Below are positions 1 to 6,058 of a stretch of 7,398 nucleotides of DNA, piece by piece. The notes beneath the pieces are model-generated. The model saw nothing but the letters and a program-made list of their open reading frames with translations, ran no database searches and was not told the DNA's origin. Source of the stretch: JBFJVZ01 sp041623895 (lineage in GTDB: Bacteria; Planctomycetota; Planctomycetia; Pirellulales; Pirellulaceae). How positions within the stretch are numbered: the stretch's first letter is position 1; every line of letters starts with the position of its first letter. The stretch lies in assembly GCA_041623895.1 (NCBI GenBank), contig JBFJVZ010000387.1:1-7398 (forward strand). The letters are read 5' to 3'. The translations under genes were made by a program, and so were the position numbers.

Positions 1-5
1 CGCAC

Positions 6-140
6 GCAACGCCGTTAAGCGTTTCTTGTTCGTGTTACGCGGGCTGTTCTTCGTAGCCGGAGTCGCCAGACTTCGGTTGTATCGTGGACGGCGCCCGAAT
101 TCTGGCGAATCCGGCTACCAGAAATCCTTAACGGCGTTGC
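6..140. repeat. Nested foldback (REP/MITE-like) element
   Basis: This stretch is built of two nested imperfect inverted repeats. The outer arms are 6-29 and 117-140, with a perfect 14-bp core (gcaacgccgttaag at 6-19 against 127-140) and a few more pairs inward. The inner arms are 53-76 and 95-118, of which 22 of 24 positions pair (left arm begins gtagccggagtcgccaga). The short direct repeat cgcacgc occurs at 1-7 and again at 143-149, just outside the outer arms, and could be a remnant of target duplication or chance. No open frame here looks coding. The layout suggests a non-autonomous mobile or REP-like element, or a structured RNA; which of these cannot be told from one copy. Confidence 0.6.
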
Positions 141-230
141 CCCGCACGCCCAACATCCAATGATTGGTCTTTCTGAGCAACGCGTTTTCAGCTAATTGAT
201 GGTTCCCCATCATCATGATTAGGCTCAGCC

Positions 231-959
231 ATGGACGCAGCCAAGCAACCGCTCTCTTGGTCACTGATTCTCCGCTCCTATCCGGCGCGATTAACTCTCT
301 ACGCAGTCGTGATCTTCCTGATCTACCAGGCACTGTACCTGGGTGTTCGGGATCACGGGCCCGCGTCATTTAGTGCCGAGAATGGCCCGGTGGAATTCGC
401 ACAAGCCGTCTTGGCGATGATGACCGCAATCGCCCTGTTCTACGCTGCAAGCTGCTGCCGGCGGGGCCGCGCAGGAACAATTGCGTGCGCAGCGATGGTT
501 GCCTGTGCGGCGGCACGGGAAGCGGATTCGACCTTTGAGTCACTGTTTTTTGAAGACGCCTATCGATGGCTTGTCGGCTTCCCGATGTTGCTGGTTGCTT
601 CCCTGGCACTTTGGATCGATCGACGACGAGTCGTCGAAGAAGCGCTCTGGCTGGTACGTCAGCCATCGGTCACGATGTTCGCTTTGGCGGGCATCTATCT
701 GTGCGGCTTTTGTCAGATTCTCGACCGCCCCGCGCTTTGGCAAGGAACCGGCTTTCAGGGCGAAGCGAACGCGACCAAAGCGATGATCGAGGAACTTGCT
801 GAACTGTTCGCTTACTTGCTGCTTTTCGCCTCCGGGATCGAGGGTATCATTCTCGCCCACTCGACGTCTCAGCAAGACGCGGCCGAATTGGAATCGGATG
901 ATGCTCGGCATTTGCTCCCGCTTGCGACGGTTCCGCAGGAGCGACGGCGGGCGGCCTGA
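231..959 (+). CDS. Six-helix integral membrane protein of unknown function
   Basis: I do not recognise this 242-residue protein. Hydrophobic segments at about 21-39, 56-74, 81-97, 113-130, 147-164 and 190-209 predict six membrane helices, so it should sit in the inner membrane; the tail after residue 210 is polar and charged (SDDAR, QERRR). Charged residues sit beside or within the helices: E50-N-G-x-x-E55 just before helix 2, R96-E97-x-D99 after helix 3, and E187-E188-x-x-E191 at the start of helix 6. These could be functional rather than structural, since acidic residues are costly in membranes. The ATG at 231 is the first start after an in-frame stop at 216-218, with only a weak AGG at 221-223 as ribosome binding site. 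The next gene starts 166 bases later, so co-transcription is possible but not shown. Confidence 0.8.
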   Translation: MDAAKQPLSWSLILRSYPARLTLYAVVIFLIYQALYLGVRDHGPASFSAENGPVEFAQAVLAMMTAIALFYAASCCRRGRAGTIACAAMVACAAAREADSTFESLFFEDAYRWLVGFPMLLVASLALWIDRRRVVEEALWLVRQPSVTMFALAGIYLCGFCQILDRPALWQGTGFQGEANATKAMIEELAELFAYLLLFASGIEGIILAHSTSQQDAAELESDDARHLLPLATVPQERRRAA

Positions 960-1125
960 TAGCGGATTGATTTGCGATCAGAGTATCCGTCAGAATCAGA
1001 AAAACCGTCAGGGTACCTGTTAATTCTCAGACTGTGTCGTTTCCGTGACCTACGGTTTTTGGAAGGTTCACTGCGCTCGTTTTCATGCCAGTCGCCAGCC
1101 GGAATCTTAAGCACGGGAACACATC

Positions 1126-2424
1126 ATGAAGTCCATGTACGGTCGTCACTGGGCCTTCGCAGCCGTTGTTGCGATTGCGTATCTGATTCCTTGCGGCACA
1201 TCAGCAGCCGCTTCCACGCTGGAGTTGTTCTCTTGGCAGGACAACGGACGCCGCTTGCCAACTGAAAACATCGTCTACTTTGACGCTGACAATCCAACAC
1301 TGAAGCTCCAGCTTAAATTGCTGACGAATCAAGAGAACAGGAAGTTTCCTGCGACGGTTGTCACGTTGATCAACAGTGCGGGCGACATTCGAGAATTCAG
1401 CGCTAACACGCACGGCGAGGTCACGATCGACAAGATCAGTGAAGGTCTATACGGCGTCGCCGCTTTCAATGATCGCGCACACGCCTCGACCGTCTTTGCG
1501 TTCAGGCAACAAGAAACTGCGAACAGCCAGACATCCGGCTCACTTTTTGAAGACGTTCTGGGGCTCGATTCGGCAGCGGCAGATCCCGCAGCAGCCCAAC
1601 TCGTGATGGCAGTCACGATGGCTGAAAAACTAACGCCGATTGTCGATCAAAATCTGGTTAATGATATCGACGTTCCTGTTTCTGCGATCGACCAAAACGT
1701 TGTCAGCCAACACCCTGGGCTGAGTCCTTTTGACTATCGCGTTCAACTGGGCAAGGGCGGCGTGTTGCGCGGCCAACTGATCACCGTCATGCGTCCCAGT
1801 TCTCGCTACAGCGCGGTGAAAGGCACACGCATTACGCTGACAAGAAACGGTATCCCGGTCGCTACCGCGACAGCAAACGCGCTGGGGCAATTTCAAATCG
1901 GCGGTGTGAGGCCCGGCTTTCACGGTTTGGTGGTCACCGGACGCCATGGTTACGCTTCGTTCGCCTTTGAAGCAATGGACACCGAAAACCTGACGCAAGA
2001 AAGCAACTTGACGCACCAATTTATATCGACGAGGGCTCAATTTGATGGCACGATCTTGCCGGTCGCATTAGTACCGCCAAACATGATTCCCGCTGTACTG
2101 GCTACGCTACACGAATATTTGCCGGACGTTTCGGCGGCCGCGCCGCCGCCAGCAGCGAACCGGCGGCCACCTGCCTTGGAAATCGCAGATAACGATGTCG
2201 CGATATTGGATATCAGCGACGGGTTTACAACGGGACTCAGCGGCAAAAACACGCAATACAATCCTTTACGAAACGCGGGGACTCGCCAGGCCGGTGGTAA
2301 TTCAGTCGGCAGCAGTGGCGGGGGACTCCCGGCTCTCGCTGGCGTCAGTGCTGCGATTGCCATTCCATTAGCGATCTCCGGTGACGATTCGCCAGGTATC
2401 ATCACCAGCAACGCTGGCTTTTAG
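1126..2424 (+). CDS. Secreted protein with two carboxypeptidase-regulatory-like repeats
   Basis: This is a 432-residue exported protein of unknown role. Residues 1-29 form a signal peptide (basic start, hydrophobic stretch AFAAVVAIAYLIP, likely cut after SAAA). Two stretches, about 75-127 and 232-283, resemble each other and the beta-sandwich CarboxypepD_reg/SdrD-B type fold: TLxNxxG...ANxxGxxxIxxxxxGxxGxxxxxxxxAS..F. The middle (about 135-205) is Ala/Gln-rich and likely helical or extended. A Pro/Ala-rich linker lies at 337-350. A Gly/Ser-rich stretch (about 389-400) leads into a hydrophobic segment, 401-417, followed by SGDDSPG, which could be a membrane or surface anchor. The ATG at 1126 has a GGGA seven bases upstream; ATG at codon 4 is an alternative. 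A structural or cell-surface role is inferred from export and the Ig-like repeats. It converges with the DUF1611 gene. Confidence 0.8.
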   Translation: MKSMYGRHWAFAAVVAIAYLIPCGTSAAASTLELFSWQDNGRRLPTENIVYFDADNPTLKLQLKLLTNQENRKFPATVVTLINSAGDIREFSANTHGEVTIDKISEGLYGVAAFNDRAHASTVFAFRQQETANSQTSGSLFEDVLGLDSAAADPAAAQLVMAVTMAEKLTPIVDQNLVNDIDVPVSAIDQNVVSQHPGLSPFDYRVQLGKGGVLRGQLITVMRPSSRYSAVKGTRITLTRNGIPVATATANALGQFQIGGVRPGFHGLVVTGRHGYASFAFEAMDTENLTQESNLTHQFISTRAQFDGTILPVALVPPNMIPAVLATLHEYLPDVSAAAPPPAANRRPPALEIADNDVAILDISDGFTTGLSGKNTQYNPLRNAGTRQAGGNSVGSSGGGLPALAGVSAAIAIPLAISGDDSPGIITSNAGF

Positions 2425-2471
2425 TTCTGCCAACTCTTTGGGTTGCCGGCTAGAGTAATTTCAGATATCTC

Positions 2472-2523
2472 GTAGGCCAGGACTTGTCCTGGCGATAAGG
2501 CGCCAGGACAAGTCCTGGCCTAC
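2472..2523. repeat. Perfect 23-bp inverted repeat between convergent genes
   Basis: The arms at 2472-2494 and 2501-2523 are exact reverse complements separated by six bases (ataagg). Each arm also contains its own near-palindrome, ccaggacttgtcctgg, so the DNA can form either one long hairpin or two small ones. It lies in the 137-base gap between two genes that converge, where it could end transcription in both directions, but neither side has the T-run of an ordinary intrinsic terminator. Its look (GC-rich, palindromic, extragenic, doubled head to head) fits a REP/BIME-like genomic repeat. Its sequence is unrelated to the foldback at 6-140. Confidence 0.75.
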
Positions 2524-2561
2524 CGATGATCCCACATCAATGATGAAAATGCTCTAGCTGG

Positions 2562-3569
2562 TTACGAATGCCTCAATAGGTAATCGGTGATCTCACCGAC
2601 GCCGAATCTGACGGGATCCGTTGCGGGAAGTGACAAACGGTCGGCGGTTTCTTTGACAATTCGTTCGGCTTCCGTTGCCGACAGATTTTGCGTATTGATC
2701 GACACGCCGACGCAGCGAATCGCCGGGTTGACAATTCTGCCAGCGCTGACGGTCAGTTCAATGATTTCCTCCACGCTCGGCATTGGCACATCGACTTTGT
2801 GCATCGTTTTCCGTGTCGTTTCATGACAGACGACGAAAGCATCGGGTTGCGTCCCGTGTAACAAGCCCAGCGAGACTCCCGCGAATGCCGGATGGAATAA
2901 GGATCCTTGTCCTTCGATGATATCCCAGTGGTCTTCTGCAGCCGCAGGAGTCAACCACTCCGCGGCGCCGGAGATGAAGTCGGCGACAACCGCATCTACA
3001 GCAACACCTCCGCCGGCGATGAAGATTCCAGTTTGGCCTGTAGCCCTGAAGTCGGCCGAGATCCCCAGTTTGAGCAGTTTCCGATGAATGCACAGCGACG
3101 TGTACATCTTGCCGATGGAGCAATCGGTGCCAACGGTTAGCAGACGCTTGCCGGATCGTTTGATGCCATTGCCGGTTTTGAATTCTCGATGCGGGTGGCG
3201 GACGTTTAACAAGCGGCGGCCGCAACGCGATGCCGCCGCCTGGATCGGCGCAATGGACTGCAGCGGCGTGTGCAGACCGCTGGCCACATCCATCCCGTTT
3301 TCCAGAGCCGCAACGATAATGTCAGTCCATTCGGGCGGAATCACGCCTCCGAAATTGACGGTACCAATCACAAACGTCTTGGCGCCTGCCGCGGCAGCCT
3401 GCTCGAGACTCAGGTCAGCGATCCCTAAATCGGCCTGACACTGTGGCAGCCTGTTTTGTCCGATCACCCACTCGGGCCGCCAATCGACAATCCCCTGACC
3501 GGTCTTGGCAGTCAGGCCGTCTGGGGCATCGCCGATAAAGATGAGATAGGGAGGATTAATATCCAACAA
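2562..3569 (-). CDS. DUF1611 / DgcN-family P-loop protein
   Basis: This 335-residue protein matches the DUF1611 family. An N-terminal domain (about 1-135) precedes the C-terminal P-loop domain, whose nucleotide-binding loop is GTDCSIGK at 147-154. Other family signatures are ATGQTGIFIAGGG (176-188) and DHWDIIEGQGSLFHP (213-227), followed by GLLHGTQPDAFVVCHE. A characterised member, DgcN, was reported as a D-glutamate N-acetyltransferase that works with the enolase-superfamily racemase DgcA in D-glutamate breakdown. The substrate here is inferred only, and no DgcA-like gene lies in the window, so another small-molecule role is possible. The start is TTG at 3569, supported by GGAG seven bases upstream; no ATG lies near the N-terminus. 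Length and motifs look intact. The protein should be cytoplasmic. Confidence 0.88.
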   Translation of the reverse strand: MLDINPPYLIFIGDAPDGLTAKTGQGIVDWRPEWVIGQNRLPQCQADLGIADLSLEQAAAAGAKTFVIGTVNFGGVIPPEWTDIIVAALENGMDVASGLHTPLQSIAPIQAAASRCGRRLLNVRHPHREFKTGNGIKRSGKRLLTVGTDCSIGKMYTSLCIHRKLLKLGISADFRATGQTGIFIAGGGVAVDAVVADFISGAAEWLTPAAAEDHWDIIEGQGSLFHPAFAGVSLGLLHGTQPDAFVVCHETTRKTMHKVDVPMPSVEEIIELTVSAGRIVNPAIRCVGVSINTQNLSATEAERIVKETADRLSLPATDPVRFGVGEITDYLLRHS

Positions 3570-3576
3570 TTCGTTT

Positions 3577-3580
3577 CTCC
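3577..3580 (-). promoter_or_regulatory. Ribosome binding site fixing a TTG start
   Basis: On the minus strand GGAG stands seven bases before the TTG at 3569-3567. A second TTG follows directly (3566-3564), at ten bases. This site is the main reason for starting the DUF1611 gene at 3569, since there is no ATG nearby. Confidence 0.55.
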
Positions 3581-3599
3581 AGGACTGTGAAGCGTCACA

Positions 3600-3608
3600 A
3601 TCGTATCA
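3600..3608 (-). promoter_or_regulatory. Possible extended -10 promoter for the DUF1611 gene
   Basis: The minus strand reads TGATACGAT, which fits the extended -10 pattern TGn plus a TATAAT-like hexamer (TACGAT). It would start transcription about 25 bases before the TTG start. I see no -35 hexamer at normal spacing, so support is weak. Confidence 0.2.
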
Positions 3609-3732
3609 CGGATTGACCATCAATTCGTGGTCGGCCGAAACTTGCCAGGACGTTTTTCTCCGCCCCGTGATTGCTAAGTGAGAAGGAAAGCTACTGAATG
3701 TGGGGCATCACCTTCCCAGTTTCGGCTCAGTC

Positions 3733-3876
3733 TTAGGAAACTTCATTCATGCTACCGGCCATCAAGTTGATTTCGGTATGCACGCCTTCAAAGCAATCGG
3801 CCAGAAACTCGAACGTGATTTCGTCTTCCCCCTGCGTACCAACCAGCACGACCTCAGTTAGTGTCCGTCGATCCCA
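3733..3876 (-). pseudogene. Possible 3' gene remnant or small gene
   Basis: On the minus strand an open frame runs from just after a TGA (3877-3879) to a TAA at 3733-3735 and reads ...TEVVLVGTQGEDEITFEF... through LADCFEGVHTE to a normal-looking C-terminus. The codons favour G in the first position and G or C in the third, as in real genes, and the peptide is acidic and well mixed. It has no ATG near its beginning; the best start is a GTG at 3849-3847 (38 residues). Further upstream the same frame is broken by TGA codons at 3877-3879 and 3892-3894. I do not recognise the product. It may be the surviving end of a decayed gene, or a short gene with a GTG start. It ends 164 bases before the DUF1611 start. 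Confidence 0.25.
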
Positions 3877-3940
3877 TCAAACTGAATTCAATCAGCAGCC
3901 TGTGTCGCCTTCAGATGCCCGATTTTCCGATAATAGCAAA

Positions 3941-4108
3941 TCAAATGCCATCGAGCGACAAGTATGGCGGAGACAACGGAAACTCCAGCAATTCATTGCG
4001 AATCCAGGCGTTGCAGGGACAACAAAGCCAATCCCAGCGATCGTCATCTGCGGGCAGCTGACGAAAAACCAGGCAGCGCGCGATCGCAAAGCAGGCAACC
4101 TCAATCAT
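3941..4108 (-). CDS. Possible 55-residue protein, unrecognised
   Basis: This short minus-strand frame starts with ATG at 4108 and ends with TGA at 3941. It encodes a peptide beginning MIEVACFAIARC, with a Trp/Cys-rich centre (DRWDWLCCPCNAWIRNELLEF) and a polar end. An in-frame TGA lies directly upstream, so ATG 4108 is the only start; no good ribosome binding site precedes it. It lies 38 bases after the aroA stop on the same strand and could be read through from aroA. Composition is compatible with coding, but the length is within what chance gives. It could instead be another piece of the decayed gene suspected at 3733-3876, in a different frame. Confidence 0.2.
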   Translation of the reverse strand: MIEVACFAIARCLVFRQLPADDDRWDWLCCPCNAWIRNELLEFPLSPPYLSLDGI

Positions 4109-4146
4109 GGTTCACGCAGTCATCACGTCGGCTTGCCGGTCGCACT

Positions 4147-5532
4147 TCATGCCCAATGGTGTGGGCGACCGATCAACCTTTCCAGATCGGCAAAAAACTC
4201 GGGGTAAGTCTTGGTGGTGCAGGCCGGATTCAAGATCGTGATCCCGTTGAGCCGCAAACCGGCGAGCGAAAAGCTCATCGCCATACGGTGGTCATTGTAG
4301 GTCTCCAGCGTCGCTGGGGTGAAGTCGCAGGCATCCAGCGGATGAATCGTCATCCCATCATCGTGCTCCTGGACGGTAGCGCCCAGTTTCCTTAACTCGG
4401 TCGCCAGGTTACCAATGCGGTCGGTCTCTTTGAAGCGATTGTGAGCGACACCGCGAACTCTTGTGGGACCGTTGGCAAAGAGTGCCACGACTGACAATGT
4501 TTGTACCGTATCGCTGATTGCATTCATGTCGACATCAACACCTCGATCGGCCCGCCCGCTGACAGTGATCGCGTCGTCCTGATATTGAATGTCGCAGCCC
4601 ATGGATTCCAGTACGCTGCAGAACCGGACGTCGCCTTGCATCGCCGTGCGAGTCAAACCCTGCACCGTAACGCTTCCGCCGGTGATCGCGGCGGCGGCCC
4701 AAAAATAACTTGCCGCCGATGCATCTGGTTCAATGTTGTATTGGCGAGCTTGATAAGTTGCGGGACCAACACACAACGAAATTGATTCGTTCGCAGTCTG
4801 CGACTCGATCAGATTTGGATCAGCACCGAACGCCCGCATCACATTCGCGGTCATGTCCACATAAGGTCGCGATACTAATTCACCCCTCACATCGATTCGC
4901 GTTTCCCCGGGTTTGTCATTCGTCGCGTTGGCGATCGGTACGGCCATCATCAGTCCGCTTAGATATTGGCTGCTGACGCTGCCCGCCACTTCGATTTGCG
5001 ACTGCCCCCAGCCATCCGATTGAATCAGTACGGGCGGACAGCCGCCCGGGGACCGCGTTTCAATTTTTCCCAATTGGACTGCCGACAGCGCGCTGACCAA
5101 ATCGGCGATGGGACGCTCATGCATTCGCGGCACGCCGTGCAAACGATAGTTGCCGCCGGCAGCCGAAAGCGCCGCGGTCAGAAAACGAATCGTCGTACCG
5201 CTGTTGGCGACAAATAAATCCAAAGTTGGGTTCGCAGTCGTAGCCTTCCTGCGGGTCCCAGCGTCGACGCGGAGAGTGCGGCCCCCTTCACTTGCTTGGA
5301 TCACCACGCCGACTTCTTTCAAAGCGTCGATCATGACGGCGGTGTCTTCGCTCCGCAGCGCACCGAAAAGCGTTGATTCGCCCGCTGCGAAGGCCGCACA
5401 AATCAAGGCCCGATTGGTGATGCTCTTACTGCCGGGAGGACGAATGCAGCCGTGCACCGGTCCAGCGGGAATGACTCGAACTCTAGCTTCGTCGGACGAT
5501 TGATGAGTCGGCGGCTGACACGAGTCCGTCAT
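4147..5532 (-). CDS. aroA: 3-phosphoshikimate 1-carboxyvinyltransferase (EPSP synthase)
   Basis: This cytoplasmic enzyme transfers the enolpyruvyl group of PEP to shikimate-3-phosphate, the sixth step of the shikimate pathway leading to chorismate. Counting from ATG 5532 (461 residues, close to the usual 430-450), the family motifs are all present: PGSKSITNRAL (33-43), NSGTTIRFL (110-118, the PEP loop), RMHERPI (136-142), SSQYLSG (187-193), SDTVQT (340-345, with D341 matching catalytic Asp313 of the E. coli enzyme), KETDR (368-372), YNDHRMAM (412-419) and CTTKTYPEFF (438-447). The residue before the loop Asn is Ala where the E. coli-type enzyme has Gly. MurA is excluded by KETDR and DHRMAM. 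A TTG six bases further upstream (5538-5536) would overlap the stop of the upstream membrane gene as TTGA; ATG 5532 is preferred by codon, with no clear ribosome binding site for either. It is probably translated in tandem with that upstream gene. Confidence 0.96.
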   Translation of the reverse strand: MTDSCQPPTHQSSDEARVRVIPAGPVHGCIRPPGSKSITNRALICAAFAAGESTLFGALRSEDTAVMIDALKEVGVVIQASEGGRTLRVDAGTRRKATTANPTLDLFVANSGTTIRFLTAALSAAGGNYRLHGVPRMHERPIADLVSALSAVQLGKIETRSPGGCPPVLIQSDGWGQSQIEVAGSVSSQYLSGLMMAVPIANATNDKPGETRIDVRGELVSRPYVDMTANVMRAFGADPNLIESQTANESISLCVGPATYQARQYNIEPDASAASYFWAAAAITGGSVTVQGLTRTAMQGDVRFCSVLESMGCDIQYQDDAITVSGRADRGVDVDMNAISDTVQTLSVVALFANGPTRVRGVAHNRFKETDRIGNLATELRKLGATVQEHDDGMTIHPLDACDFTPATLETYNDHRMAMSFSLAGLRLNGITILNPACTTKTYPEFFADLERLIGRPHHWA

Positions 5533-5534
5533 TG

Positions 5535-5825
5535 TCAATTCGGGGCGGGTTCCGATAGATCGCGATCAACGTTTTGATTGGGCACTAGCTGGGATCCAAC
5601 GATCATCGCCGCCAAAGTTACCGTGTGGATCAACCAAGTTTCGTCGCAGTAAGTCACGGTTCGCAACGTCACGAAGGTAATCACCACCAACGTCAGCAAA
5701 AACAGTCTTTCCCATTGTCTTGCCAGCTCACCTTGGCTGATCTTACTGAGCAGCAGTGAACATCCACCGACAATCGGCAGAATAATAGCATCAAGCATGC
5801 CGGTAATGTGGGCAAGATCGAGCAT
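5535..5825 (-). CDS. Small three-helix membrane protein upstream of aroA
   Basis: I do not recognise this 96-residue protein. Hydrophobic stretches at about 9-27, 41-58 and 64-81 predict three membrane helices, joined by a basic loop (KISQGELARQWER, 28-40) and a short acidic one (CDET), and ending in a polar tail (NQNVDRDLSEPAPN). The positive loop predicts that it faces the cytoplasm, so the N-terminus would be outside. ATG 5825 has GGAG nine bases upstream. Its TGA (5537-5535) overlaps the alternative TTG start of aroA and lies two bases before the preferred ATG, so the two are very likely one transcript with coupled translation. Its link to aromatic synthesis is by position only; it may simply be a promoter-proximal partner. 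Confidence 0.72.
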   Translation of the reverse strand: MLDLAHITGMLDAIILPIVGGCSLLLSKISQGELARQWERLFLLTLVVITFVTLRTVTYCDETWLIHTVTLAAMIVGSQLVPNQNVDRDLSEPAPN

Positions 5826-5964
5826 TTAAGGAAACTCCGAATTGCTTTTGGGAAGAGGCAGGGAGACGTCCCACCAGCCGTTTGTTGCATCTGGGAATCC
5901 TTCAAAGGAAGAGCGACTTTAGTAAATCTCCAAAAAAAACCAAAACAGGTCGCCAGATGTGCTG

Positions 5965-5987
5965 GACCGATCCGATCGAGATCGGTC
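5965..5987. promoter_or_regulatory. Perfect 8-bp palindrome in the divergent promoter region
   Basis: gaccgatc (5965-5972) and gatcggtc (5980-5987) are exact inverted repeats around a seven-base centre (cgatcga, itself nearly palindromic). It lies in the 233-base gap between the divergent genes at 5825 and 6059. The symmetry and place fit a repressor or activator operator acting on either gene. No T-run follows on either strand, so a terminator is unlikely. GATC/CGATCG-rich words are common by chance at this base composition. Confidence 0.3.
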
Positions 5988-6058
5988 AAAATGTCGCTCA
6001 GCGCGCAACTTGGAATTGAAAACAGGACGAACGGCGCTCCGCTTTTCAGGAGATCAGG

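Larger units (their letters stand above)
3570..4146. other. 577-base stretch with no convincing full gene
   Basis: This gap between aroA and the DUF1611 gene holds only two weak minus-strand frames (3733-3876 and 3941-4108) and a possible promoter close to the DUF1611 start. I found no clear intrinsic terminator for aroA and no inverted repeat like those at 6-140 or 2472-2523. A plus-strand open frame crosses it but has non-coding composition. Its length and the broken frames suggest gene decay. Confidence 0.5.

Noticed and set aside
115..369. Minus-strand open frame over the start of the six-helix protein gene
   Set aside because: Arg/Ser/Pro-rich antisense-type composition, and it overlaps the foldback arm and a better supported gene.
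1630..2040. Minus-strand open frame of 136 residues inside the secreted protein gene
   Set aside because: Lies wholly antisense to a gene with signal peptide and repeats; Arg/His/Gln-rich shadow composition.
2472..2523. Inverted repeat as an ordinary intrinsic terminator
   Set aside because: No T-run follows either arm, and the self-palindromic arms fit a repeat element better; a role in termination is still possible.
2821..3225. Arg-rich minus-strand frame inside the DUF1611 gene
   Set aside because: It is the same strand in another frame; clusters of RRRRCCC arise from GC-rich codons of the real gene.
3749..4207. Plus-strand open frame of 152 residues between the DUF1611 gene and aroA
   Set aside because: It is Ser/Asn/Gln/Arg-rich without a domain pattern, runs 61 bases into the end of aroA on the other strand, and lies opposite frames with better codon use.
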